Shown here piece by piece: positions 35,066-47,612 of a stretch of DNA of 64,000 nucleotides. Position 1 is the stretch's first letter; each line of letters opens with the position of its first letter. The translations under genes and the position numbers were made by a program. The notes beneath the pieces were generated by a model that was given only the letters and a program-made list of their open reading frames with translations, had not been told where the DNA came from and did not search any database. The stretch comes from Onchocerca lupi (taxonomy: Eukaryota > Nematoda > Chromadorea > Rhabditida > Onchocercidae): assembly GCA_028564675.1 (NCBI GenBank), contig JAOVVO010000453.1:1-64000 (forward strand), written 5' to 3'.

Positions 35066-37409
35066 TCAGAAGAAATTATACTGCAAAAAATATTTCCCAC
35101 ATCATTCATCACTAATGTTGCATAGAGCTTTATCTTCAATAATAATTGATAATTAATTAATTCAAACGCAAATGCTTCCGGTTTTAACCTAAAATTGATG
35201 CATAATGATAGGAATATGGTAAATAAATGCCATTAGAGAAAGGATTGCTATCGATTGGAGGAAAAGGAAATTTGACTCAGAACTGATTTGAGTAACGCAG
35301 CGAGCAGTACTCCTTCAATTCTCATACAACATATCTCCATCATGAATCAGTTTCTCAGAAAAACATTCTAACAAATATTTCGGCTATCAACAATTAAGAA
35401 GAAAACTCCGTATTTCAACTGTCGAGAATTATTTTCATCAACTATCATCCCAAAATCAACATTGCTGAATTCTCCATCAAAGGTATCATTTTTTCAAATA
35501 ATTATTTTCCAGAACAGTTAACCAAGAAAATTACTATCTTTCACGACAATAATTATTAAAAATAGCATTATTTTTTGTATTACACTTATTTGTTTCTTTT
35601 ATATGATTTTCTTTCATTCATTATCTTTTTGTTTATGGATAATTTTATTAAGCAAATTTATTATGTAATTTCCTTGTTTCTTTTTTATATTTTCACGTGG
35701 AATTGTTTGATTTCTTTTCTGACGGTTGAAATTTCAATAATTTTATTTCTTTTAATGTAATTTCTCCTGCTTCTTAGTAATTCAGTATTCTTTTCAAACC
35801 TTTAAAGAGCTAAACTTAAATCTGAAAGTTGATTTTAAGAGCTTTCACATTGAAATATCGATAGCTTATAGATTGAACTGAACTTATAGAGGAATGTTAA
35901 CTTGCTGGAAAATTGAAACTTTCCCAATTTTATGAAGCTTCTTATTGAAACATTAATGCTTGGTAGAGTTGAAGCTCTTAATTTATATGTCAATATTTTG
36001 CTATTCGAAATATTTTGTGTGATTAAAATTTTGAGTAAAGTAGAAATTACTTCAATTAAGACTCTTGCCAAACCAGTTTTCTTTGGTATGCCAATATCAC
36101 TCTCGTAGATTGTCGAGAATGGGAATGTTTATGTCTAATAAACTGATTAAGGAAAGAGCATAAATATTTGAGAAGATACAGACGATGAAACTAACAAAAT
36201 TTCTTTTAATGAAAACGCTGTAAATCATATTGTAATCTCTTTATGTATTAGTAAACTTTGATTGCTTTATCAATTTAATTAGGAAAAAAATGAAACTTTA
36301 ACATCATCAAGAAATAAAAACTGCTTAACTGGCATTAAAACCAAGTTTATTCTCTAAAGTTGCCGCAAGCTATGAAAGTTAATCCATTGTCTGTTCCTTC
36401 GTTCTATCCAATGAAATTGATAATAGGAAACGAGTTTTTTGAACTAATTCGAAAATTAGGCACAATTATTAAATTACAGTTTTTCCATACAAATATGAAA
36501 AGCATGATTTTCGTCTTTTGTCTTTTCTTTATTCTCCAGAATTCATCGCTTTGCAATACAAATCGATTCTGATAAGATTAAATTCCAGTTCTAATTTTAT
36601 CATATAAATGATTGAATGTTGCTTCAATGAAGATTTATCTGTTCTAAATTTAGCCAAAATTTTTGGAATAAATTTCGATCCATCAATGTAATCATTTATC
36701 AGTAATGATATTAAAAGAGATAGATGTAGAAGTATCTTAGAATAAAAAAAAAAAATGACGAATAAATTTCTTTCATTTTCCAAAGTAATTTAAGAAATTT
36801 ATTTTATTTTCAAGTTTTCCGTAATTAATCTGAAAATCTGAGCGTCAATTTTCATTTAACCATTCTTTGCTAATTATGATTGATCCAAGTGTTTTGTAGT
36901 TTAAGATGAGATGTAGATGAAAAAAAATAAAAAAAAAATAATTGGTACTGTAAGATGAGATATTAACATATGAAATCTTATTTGCTTTACCAAAACTTGA
37001 CAGTTTTCAATTATTTTCCATTTTTCTTCATCATGAATGCAGTAGTTATTGCTGAAATAATTCCAAATAACAACCACTTATTTAGCAAAATAATCAAAGA
37101 TTCAAGGTTTCTTCTCAAATTTAACTCTTAAAATCCCTTCAGATAGAAATTTTTTTTTGATTTCAAATTTAGTTGCACTTCATCGTACGTGTGATTATAG
37201 TTTTTATATTTTAATCATGAAGTTATGGCTAATACATCAATTGAATTTAAAAATATTATAAGTCATTTCAATTCATTCCAAAGATTCCGGATGGATGAAT
37301 GGATAAGTTTTATGGATCGATCGTGCGACGTCAACTGATAATAGCATTTGCATCTATTTCATTGTTTATTATCATTTTCAGCGAAAAATCTCATTGGAAT
37401 GGTACCATC
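35066..37409. other. Spacer with a small signal-like frame
   Basis: No supported gene. At 36496-36573 (+) a 25-codon frame MKSMIFVFCLFFILQ.. looks like a signal peptide followed by a stop; no GT donor is in a useful place. From about 36990 the second duplicated block resumes ('ataatcaaagattcaaggtttcttctcaa' at 37088). The frames at 35575 and 36529 are very AT-rich and probably chance. Confidence 0.35.
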
Positions 37410-37495
37410 ATGAGATATTTTAAGTTATTTCTTCTTGCAGTATTTATTATGGCCATTTAATAATCAAAAAAATTATATTGGATGTTCCGTAAACT
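37410..37495 (+). pseudogene. Dead first exon of the second secreted-peptide family
   Basis: MRYFKLFLLAVFIMAI and then two stops; it aligns with MKYSKLFLLAFFTTI of the exon at 46830. The 'ggatgttccg' at the end of the alignment matches the CSGCSE codons of the better copy. The context 'ttcagcgaaaaatctcatt..accatcatg' is also shared. No second exon follows. Confidence 0.5.
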
Positions 37496-38949
37496 TACAA
37501 TTCTTATCTTTTCTGTTTCATTTTTGAAATACAACATGAATGACTAAATTTTCAAAAAAAAAAAAAAGTCATAATTTAAACAGTTTTTGCATTATTGTAC
37601 AAAAAATAAAATAAAGACGAGAAAAAAAGTTGAATAAACTATTCTTTCTTTGATTGATATTATTTGAACACTCTTCAGTTATGAAAATGAATATTTAATG
37701 AATAACGAACGCAAATGAGATCTTTATCGATATGCTTTGTTGAAATTGCTATGATTTCATTGTAAGTAAGAAAAAGAATTGTATTTTAAAATAATGATTT
37801 AAATTTTTCTTCTCAGTGTTTTATTTTCCTCATAATTTTATATTATATAACTTAGTGATGACTTTATTCACTAGTTTTCAATATTCAAATTTTATGTAAG
37901 GAATTCTTTCTGTTTTTGCGTTTTCCAAATATTCACTAATATGTGGAAGAATCAGTATTATGAGATTCAAAAAAAATTGATGAAATTACTGTATGTGTAA
38001 TTATTTGATAAACCTAAAAGATTTCAATCTAAAAAATGGAAAATAAAGATGGGAAAAAGTTTGATATATTGAATACACCATAATCGATATGGAATACTTT
38101 AGATATGGTTTTTCATGCCTCTTCCAACAGAACTTAATTTCTGAATTTTTACATTTGTCAGAGGATACAATTTAGTAAATTTAACTTATTTTTATGCAGA
38201 TAACTGATACAATGACACATTGCAGATAACTGAAACAGTAGATACTAAAACAGTACCATTTTCACTTCTGAAAGTTGCAAAAAAACGAAAATTTTTAGGA
38301 GTCCCAGAAAACCGCAATAAAAAAATTTTTTTTATTCAAATTAAGTCTGTTATAAAAGTTCAAAAATTATACATGGTAGAATAATGCAGGAGTATCAAAT
38401 ATACTGAGAACAAAATAATTTAAGCAATCATATCACAATAGTTCTAGTGTTGTATTACGTTGAAAATATTTCAAAATTATATATGACACAAAAAAGGAAA
38501 TGAAGATGTGAGAAATGTGTAAGAGGAAGAAAATAGAATTTGAACTAAAATCTTCAATAATTTTTACTTTTTAATTTTTCTAATTTAAAACTTCTCTTCC
38601 ATTCTGTTTCTTGTACCGCTACCTGATAACTCTGATGAATTTCATATTCTTCTTCTAATTTTTGGAAGCAAAGAATTCGTTCTTCGACGATGAATGATTC
38701 TTAGGAAATTTTGAAGTCCATATGCAATGTTTTTACACTTGTACTTTTGTGTATTTTTATTTCTATTTATATATTATTGCATTTTTATTTTATTAACAGA
38801 TCGAATCAAACCTATTGTATTATGCAAATTGGCTATTGCAGAAAACAAAAAGATAAAATCTGAAATATTTTCGCAGAATTTTAGTTTTATGATTTCACTA
38901 ATATTTATGAGTGAAGAAGTCTAATTTTGAATGCGGATTTCATAGAATA

Positions 38950-39710
38950 TCAAAAGAATAGTGCTTTAATCCACGACATTGATATCGGCAGCAGCAACAA
39001 CGGTATCTAAAATTTATCTCTTGTTATATTAATTGATTATTTTATCATTTTTGCAATTCTTTATTCTTTAATTTCTACATTTCTTTTCACTTTTTTTTTG
39101 TTAATCATTCGCCAATATTTATTGTTTTGGATGTATTCTAGCAAGAAATAGTAAATTTGATGCTATAATATTTTTTAACTTTCAACGATTTTGATAGAAT
39201 TATTAATTGAATTGTTGGCAAAAAATTATCTTTTTTTGTCTTTTTTTGGAATTTTTTTTTAAATAAAATTTATTAATTAAATGAAAATATGAAATATGCG
39301 AGGAATAAACTAACATGCAACCACCAATTCCTCAACATTTCTTTCATTCCTGCTCCTCCACAGCAAACAACCGCTACACCATCAGCACCACCACCACCAA
39401 AACTACCACCAATAGGACCACCACCACTACACTGCGCGCATGGAGAAATAACCGCAGGAGAAGCAGCAGCAGCACCACCACCACTGCATTGCGCGCATGG
39501 AGAAATAACCGCAGGAGCAGCAGCAGCACCACCACCACTGCATTGCGCGCATGAATATTGTCGTTTAAATCGATGACTTCTGGATAAATCCTGCTTTTCG
39601 ATGGCATTTACAGAATTATTCTTTCTCATTGAAATATCTGAGCTGCTATCATTAGCTATCATTACCGGTAGCATCAGGGATAGCAGCAATATAATCCACT
39701 CGAATCTCAT
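38950..39710 (-). CDS. Secreted Gly/Ala/Cys-rich peptide precursor, copy 5 (expanded)
   Basis: Exons on the - strand, 39710-39315 and 39006-38950, predict 150 residues, the longest of the family. TTTCAG lies four bases before the ATG. Signal peptide about 1-19 (MRFEWIILLLSLMLPVMIA); RFKR at 47-50. The core contains three tandem copies of an 18-residue unit, CAQCSGGGAAAAPAVISP, starting at residues 54, 72 and 91 (the third is partial), then Gly-rich sequence, VAVVCCGGAGMKEM (C116-C117) and LRNWWLH. Exon 2 is IPLLLLPISMSWIKALFF. The unit repeats almost exactly at DNA level ('cactgcattgcgcgcatg'), so the expansion is recent. Donor GTTAGT and acceptor TTTTAG are intact. Confidence 0.78.
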
Positions 39711-40749
39711 TCTCCTGAAATATTCATGAGATTGTCATGAATCGTAATTTAAAAAGTTTTTTCATCACTCATTTTGATTGCATAGAAAGCTAAGAAAATA
39801 TCATTGTTTAAATCATGAGTCGCTATCATTATCAGTAATAATCATGTATATGAATCTAGAGAATGATATCATGAGAAAATATCTAATTCAAAAAATATTT
39901 TGGAAATATTTTGGCAGATATTCTCAGCAGGATATCAATTTAATGGATAAAAGTTTTTAGAATCCAAAAAAATAAAAGGAAAAACTAGAATAAGTGTTAT
40001 CTACATTATCTTCCATATATTTGCCGACTAAAGAAAGCCATCAATTAATTCGTTTCAATTTTTAAATTTGAAGTTATAAAGCATTTCAGATTTGCATGAA
40101 TATGTTATTGAAAGGAGAATGAATATTTCCTGATCAATTCATGCATAAATTACAGTTTACACTGGCTGAAATATCAACGCATATATTGCTTATTTGTATG
40201 CATCAATATTTTTAAACTGCTACGTATTGATTTAAATGCATAATTTTTCAAGTAATACTATTTATCTTACATCTTCTCTGCGCAACTTACGTGAATATTC
40301 TAGCGAAAAATCCGCGAAAATTGAAGAAATATGTATCCAGAATGATAAAGCAGAATCATCTAGATGACTTTAGCGTATAGATTATTTTTAAAATTCAAAA
40401 TTCAAGTTTATTGGAATTGGTAGAGGATGCAATTAATTTATATTAAAAGTATTCTTATTGATCATTCCTCTTTTAGCATCCAATATTTTGTTCAAAAAGT
40501 TAAATTTCTTCATAGAAAAAGTACAAAATTTCTCGGAAATTTTTTTATAAACAATGACTGCATATAAAGTGACCAAACCATCATGTCGAAAACTTTATAG
40601 CTAGTTGAAATTGCCGATTCCTTTAGCAACAGTATGTAACTATATCATTGGCTTGGATTTTGAAGGATTAAAAAATGATTTCCAGAAAGATTAGACACAG
40701 AAGTGGCAGATATTAGATATTTTTGCGTGAAAATGACATTAGCAAAAGA

Positions 40750-40955
40750 AAATTTGCGTCAGTTTGACTGAGAGTGATCTTCGATGATATGTCTTTAAAT
40801 TCTATAATGAGTTGAAATGAATTGAACAAAATGGGAACAATCAGCCTGATGTTGATCCAGTTTGTTGCTTTAAATAATGGATTTTTTCCTTTTGTTGTAA
40901 CTTTCTGTAAAAATGCTACCTCAAAACTTGTCTGATTATCATCTTAATGATATCG
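40750..40955 (-). promoter_or_regulatory. Conserved upstream block of peptide gene copy 5
   Basis: In reverse complement: 'cagacaagttttgagg', 'ttgttcaattcatttcaactcattatagaatttaaagacatatcatcgaagatcactctcagtcaaac'-like order (given here only as landmarks at 40750-40850). It matches the + strand blocks at 785, 3995 and 14515. The middle TATA-like part is poorly kept. It lies about 1.0 kb before the start. Confidence 0.4.
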
Positions 40956-43900
40956 CTCCATTGATTTGACAAATTAATCACAGAGGAAGCAAAGAGGAAC
41001 CGAAAAAAAAACTGAAAAATGCAAAGTTTTCTTTTTTTTTTTCTGAATGAATTACTTGAAAGTTCAATTAATTTGGAAACTAAAAGTGTATGTAGTAGAC
41101 GTCAATGATTTAATTTGATATTGAATGAATTTTCTGCGTCACTGATAGAAACTTGATTCTGGATAAATTTTCCAATGATTCATTGCAATGGTCTACAATT
41201 TTACAATTTTTTTTTAAATAATAAAAACAGAAAGAAAAATAACAAAAACCTATTTTTTGGTAAATAAAAGCACTTTCAAGAAAAGGCAGATGGTGGAAAC
41301 TAGATTAAAAAAGTGATGGCATCGAAAATTATCGAAATTTCCTTCTTCCAATAAATGTTGCATGGTAACTTCAAATTTGCTTTTTTTTTTCTTTTTTCCA
41401 GTTTTCTTTTTTTTTTTTCGGATAATAACATTTTTTCAAGTACAACATTTCAAGTTTACTTCCTTGTGCGTCATAAATGTGATAATCATATTTCATTGTA
41501 TTTGTTTTGAAAAGGCATATTTCAGAAAGAAAAAGTATGGATTAATTATTTAATATCAATTATTGACTAACTTAAAAAATAAAAAATTTTGAAGAAAGAA
41601 ATTAAAAAACATATCCAAAATAAGATGAAAAAAAATGCTATTATCCATTAAGACTTTTTAATCAATGCATGATACCTGGTACAAAGAAATACTCATAAAG
41701 GCTGCTAAAAAATTGTATTCACATGTTTGGATTTGATCATTTAAATCTTTCATTACTGGATTATTTTTATTTTTTCTGTAAAGTTGCATTTCAAAGTCGC
41801 ATTTTTATTTTTTTACAATTTATTTCTTTATTTGTTTATTTTATAGGTGAAAAATAAAAAAGAAAAAAAGATATGGTTATAAAATATGATAAATTCGTGG
41901 TAAATGTTCAGATTTCTTGAAAGAAACAATATCAGATAAGGATTCTTTCCATTTTTCTTTTTTTTTCTTAATTTTAAAGCAAATGGTATAAACAATAGGA
42001 ACAAATATTTATATTATAAAAATCATAAATTTAGGTTTTCATAGGAAAAATTTATTTAAATCATTTCTATATTGAATTTATATCACTTTTGTTTCTTGCA
42101 ATATTAGTCAAAATATTTTATCAAATGTTTGACCTTTGAACTATGTTTATCAATAATTTTGGTTTTTTTATTAATCCATAGGCAACGTCATGTTGGTTGA
42201 CTTATTTCGAATGAAGCAAATCTATGCCAATGTTCAATTTTATATGCACCATACTAAAATAAATAAATTAATTTTTCTAAATAAAAAAAGTTCAGAAATA
42301 AGATTTTAAGATTCATGTGAAATATCTCTGTTTAGTGAGATTAAAGGAATTAAATTTGAAAAGAAATTTGAAATTTTGATTATTCTATCAGTTCATAGCT
42401 GGTTGATATTCTAAATTATTTCAGCAGTCTTGTCATACCTGTTTTGTAAAAAAAGAAAAAAATTTAAAATATATGGTACCCGAGACTAACTAGTATTCTT
42501 AAAATTTCGATTTGATCAATCAAATCTCTCATCATTGCATTATTCTTATCGTATTATACTACTTGTGTAGGTGGAATTTTTCCAACATGATTACTTCTAC
42601 CACAATAAAGTTACGTTTTATTTGTTTACAATTTATTTTTTTTTTCCTTCGGTAAGAGATTATTGTTCCTTTTGATTTATTTCATTTTAGCCTAAGAATT
42701 TTGATTTTGAATTATTAATTTACGTCATTGACATGCTCATATGTTCTTCATTCATTTCATTTGAATATTATTGCAATTGATATAATATGATGTTCAAATA
42801 ATTAAGATTATTTACAAAAATTCGATAATTTTATCAATGATACAATTTATAAAAATGCTGCAATGTTATGAATAATTTGACTGATAGAAGATTGTCTGAT
42901 AATACAGTAATATGAAACAAACAATTTCTGATATAAATGACAGAGATTTTTTAATGTAATAATTAAAAGCATTCATTGATCGTATACAACCATGATATGG
43001 TGTACAATGCAGTTTTCAGATGTGGAGTACGATATTGACATGATATAAAATACAACACTCATGCTGTCAAATACGGTACAAGCTTATTTTATGGTACAGC
43101 ATTCATGATATGCAACGATATTAACTTATCGTATAGCACTTCATTCAAATTGTTCAATGTAATCGATGCTTGAAATTAAGAATAATTATGGAGCAAAAAC
43201 AGTTTAGCTTTTTTCAAATCAATTCTAACTAATTGAATCAATTGGAAAAACATCATATCACTTTAAAAGCTTAAGGGAACCATATGATAGTGTTTGTTAA
43301 TTGATTGTATCTATCACAATTTGTTGGTGTTTCAATATCCTTTAAAAAGACTTCTATTGAATGACGATTCTTCCTTGCAATTTGAAAGATTCAAAATAGT
43401 ATCTGCAGTTCTTCTGTGTGATTGGTCATTTATTTTTCGGTAATTACGGACAGCTTGATTGATTTCATTTTATAAACAAAAAGATAATTTTAATAAGTAA
43501 AAAACCTTTCGGTGATCGCTGTAATTTTTAGTGGATGGAAAGCTGTTTGGAATGTTGTCGCAAAGACAATACTTGATTGTTTCGCCGAAAATTCTTAAAT
43601 AAATCGGATAAAATGATTGACAGTGTTAAAATGTGATTATTTATTTGATAAATTTTCATTTTTTTGCTTGCCACTTTCCATTTTGCTGATTATCGCTGTT
43701 CAGTTGAGAAAGATATTTAGTTGTAATTGTTGATGGTTCCTCTTTCCTATCACTATTAGAAAGATAAATAGTGATAGTCACTTATGGATGATTAAACTTA
43801 TCATTTTAATGGCAGTTGTAAAAGAGTAATAATTTGACAAAAAAAAAAAATCAAAAACGAAGAAAAATGCGGTGCAATAGTACTTAATATACTGAATTAG

Positions 43901-45540
43901 GAAGATAAGCCGTAAGTACCATCGCGGACTTTTCAATCATTTGCAGCATTTAGATTAATTAAAGTTTTTATTCATTTTTTTTTGATTAGGAACTCGTAAA
44001 ATTTCCTCATCATTTGCAGCTAAATTTAAACTTTTAAATATTCTACTGTATGCCGGATATAAGTTGTATTTTGCCAGTTCGAAATTACACAAAAAGTAAA
44101 AATAAAGATTTATTTTATCATACAATGAGCAATATATTGTTGAATAATTACTTTCTCAATACCAAATGACAATGTCCACTCTTTTTCAGGCAGATATCAA
44201 GCGACTGATAAATTGCCGTTATATGACCCACAATTATTGTGATATTTTGTATTTTTATTAAGTATCCGTAAATCTTATATTTCATTTCTCTTTCAATTTG
44301 CTATAAAATAAATCTTAAAAGCTTGCGTAAATAAAACGAACAAAACTAACAATTCTTCATCTATTTGATTTTAAAATTAAAATATAATTTAAATTCATAT
44401 TTTCGTGAAATTGTCGACAAAATTTAGTGTAAAATATCATATATGTTGCACATACATTCAAGATAATTTAACATAATTAACTTGAACTAACTTAGATTTA
44501 ACATTTGAATTTTTGGCACTTAAAATTAAAGTGCCATTTGGGCCAATAAATAAATTAGCTTATTCGCAGGAGAAATGATCCATAAGACAAACCATCATAA
44601 TGCATGATATAATGTTAAGAGAAAAATTACAAGTTGGGTTCGATAACAGATATGAGTTTGAATCGAATATCGAATGATTCAAATATTTCAAACTGGCAAA
44701 TTCATTAAATTTATTAGTGTAAGGCTTTTGCATCCTAAATTGAGAATTTAGATATTAATTTGAAAAATTTACCCAAAATAAATGAAAATTCTTGAGAAAT
44801 AACATTGAGCACCGTATGCATTCTACTTCGAGCGATATGTATGTCGTCATCCTTCACTCGTATATTCTGTCATCATTTCAAGAAATCTCAGGCTTTTCCA
44901 GATGACAATTGCAGTTTCGATTGTAGTGAATTAAGCTGAAAAAGTGAACGAAAAGCATGCTATAACTATGGGTTTGTTCCATATTTCTTTATTATTTTAA
45001 GATTAAGTATTGAGATTCAAATAAAGCCATATGTTTCATTATAAGAAATTATGGATAGGAAACTATTAGAAAAAAAAAAAGATAAACAAACAATTCAAGA
45101 AACTTCACAATTTATCTAGCCAATCATTTGTTCTAAGATGATCAAAGATTCAAAATTTTCTTCTCAAATTTAACTCTTTTAAAATCTCGCTTGACTTCTC
45201 ATGATTTTGATGTCATAATGATCATACTGAAAAGAAAGAAGTTGAATTTTACCTCTATCTCACATCTGACTGATATTGTGACCATTTGACCATCTAATTG
45301 ATACTTCTAAATCTTTCTTCTGATCTTCTCTTTACAAAATTAGCTAACCTATTTCAATAATATGCCAGAAAGTTGAGCATTGGTTCAGAATTTTTTTCGT
45401 TCGAAATAAACTAATCAATATGATGCTATCCACAAATGAATAATGAGTGAATGCAACAAATATAAAATTATTAAATAATAAAGTTCAAAACTCAACTGTT
45501 TCATAATGATATTTTGACTAATATTTCATAACGACACAAA
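40956..45540 (+). repeat. Second duplicated block, copy C
   Basis: This corresponds to copy A (9.75-13.8 kb) in the same orientation, with the near-identical tract to 32015-32315 at 42690-42995. 44200-44470 aligns with 11280-11520 and 18090-18350; here the shared 'VIWPTIIV'-like frame is broken by a stop, so it is not a working exon. The 63-codon frame at 41362 is made of T runs. No gene is supported. Confidence 0.45.
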
Positions 45541-45639
45541 GTGAAAAAAAACGACACAATGCAGAAATGGTATAAATAAATCTTGCTCATGAAAGCTCGA
45601 TATTATGGTTCATAAAATCAAAATAGTTTTTTTCTATTC

Positions 45640-45950
45640 TTCATATCATTCCATTCGCTTTAAAATTGAAAAAAAAAAAAAAAGTGGAAAGAATTCGTCA
45701 ATATCTGACAATGAAAGTTTCTTCCAAGAAATGCAAACATTCATCATGGATTTATTGCAAATTGTCGACAATATTAATATTATTTTTTAATTGAAATGTC
45801 TCGATTTTTTTCGTTTAACCTTATTTCAAAATAGATGAAGAAATCAGTCAGTTAGAAAAGCCTAACTAATTTGACATAAGAAGTTTGCACGAAGCGAAAT
45901 TATGGTTGCAAAATAGTGTGAAAGGAGAAAGTATTTATAAATTATAAATT
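45640..45950 (+). pseudogene. Decayed copy of the Lys-rich gene at 26401
   Basis: The middle exon KCKHSSWIYCK at about 45730 matches KCKQFSWIYHN of the copy at 26646, and 'ttatttcaaaatag' before the last exon is kept at 45822-45835. The last exon then reads stops within a few codons, while 'agaaagtatttataaattataaatt' still aligns with the C-terminal codons of the better copy. It is therefore a broken paralogue. Confidence 0.45.
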
Positions 45951-46829
45951 TTTTAATCGATTAATCTATTTCATAATAAAAGTAATTTCTGGAAATGTTG
46001 GAGACGAAATGTTTGAAAAACAAACTGTATGTTATCTTAGTACATATAAAGCATATGTAAATTATAATCATGAAATGATGGACAATAAGCTGATTGAAAT
46101 TTAAAATACTCTTCATCATTTCAAATTTATTCCAAAGAATAATTTTTCAGATGGATGGAATGATGTAAAATTCATAAATTGATGCATCTATTTTACTGTT
46201 GACAATGTCATGATACATAGGTTACGCGGAAAAAGAATGATGCAGATTGGCGGATAATTTTCAGTAATTTTGATTCAAAATTCATTGATGACTGAAAATT
46301 TGATTGTTCGATAATATTCTGGTACCATAAGAAATGAGAGTTAAATCCTTTTGTAAGATAAATGGTTTAATTTCGGTAAAAACAATGTAAATGATCAATC
46401 TGCACAATATTACATCCTGAAATGGAATTTCTTGCTAATTATTTAGAATCATGGATATGCGATATATGAATATTTACATTTCCAATCTTAGAAACCAAAA
46501 TAAAACAATCCAGATCTCTCAATTAAATATTTTTATTGTTTAATTTACTACTTTAATTTGTTCATGCAAAGTTAATAATACGAAACAAATGAAAAGATGA
46601 AATTAGGCGATAAGAAGCAGTTGTGAAATGAAATTTGCCAAATTAGTAAACGAGATCAAACATTTAATCATATAAAAATGGATGATTTGCCAATTGAAAC
46701 AATCCATTCTAGAAGACCGGTTTACTTTATTAAAGTAAGTGATATAAAAGTAAAGAATACTTACTTACCACCTACAGTTTTTGAACAACATCATTTTCAA
46801 CAAAAAATCACATTTGGACGATTGTCATC

Positions 46830-47612
46830 ATGAAATATTCCAAGTTATTCCTCCTTGCTTTCTTTACTACGATCACCGATTTTACGGTTGAGGAGAAGTG
46901 TTCTGGATGTTCCGAAACTGAAATGTATGATTCTTATCTGATTTAGTTTCATTTCAAAATTATATTATAAATGAATAAGTTTCTGGAGAAAAAGCTTTAA
47001 TTTAAACAGTTTTATCATCATCATATAAAATACAAAATAAAAAGGAAAATAAAGAATTGAATAAATTATTCTTTCATTCATCGACAGTATTTAAATACCC
47101 CGATGTCATGAAAATGAATATTTCATAGGAAGCTAAATATAAATGAGTCTGTTATCCTTGAATAAGTTCGGAAAATTTGGAAGTTATGAATTTTTGATGA
47201 TCGATCAATAATAGATGAAAATGATTTCTAGAAAAGTGAAAAATTGTTGTGACGAAACCTTGAATAATAATTGCAAAGCACATTTACAATATTATATTTC
47301 AGTTATCGAAAACGATTGAAAAGAACATTTTTTTTATCCGTATCGTCCATTCCTTTACCCAGGCATTTATTTCTTCGGAGGAACTTTTTCTTTTACCAAT
47401 AGATTTCCATTTGGACCAAATCCTTTTCAATTTAGACCAGGCACAGGTCCCTTTGGTCCCTTCGGTCCATTTGGACCATTCACCACTCAGGCCTGGTCCG
47501 TTCGGTAGGAATGGACGCGGACATCGTCGTCTCCGTAAGTGGTGGTTTCGGCATATTTGGAAGTGGCCCTGGTGGAAATTTTGGTTTTGGTGCATTCTTC
47601 AATCGTGGATAG
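46830..47612 (+). pseudogene. Secreted Gly/Phe/Pro-rich peptide gene with frameshifts
   Basis: Exon 1 (46830-46924) starts MKYSKLFLLAFFTTITDFTV, a signal peptide, then EEKCSGCSETE. It splices in phase to exon 2 at 47303 (after ATATTTCAG), which opens YRKRLKR, a dibasic processing site. The frame then breaks at a run of eight T (47328-47335). Beyond it, in successive frames, lie YPYRPFLYPGIYFFGG, FGPNPFQFRPGTGPFGPFG, PGPFGRNGRG and GGFGIFGSGPGGNFGFGAFF before a stop at 47612. This is what an Arg/Lys-processed Gly-aromatic peptide precursor looks like, similar in style to nematode neuropeptide-like or antimicrobial precursors. At least two more frame changes near 47487 and 47530 point to a pseudogene; assembly errors in runs are the alternative. 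Confidence 0.55.

Noticed and set aside
39289..39607. Pro-, Thr/Ser- and Val-rich open frames over peptide copy 5
   Set aside because: They are the other frames of the GC-richer triplicated core of copy 5, kept open by the repeat period; no start or splice context.
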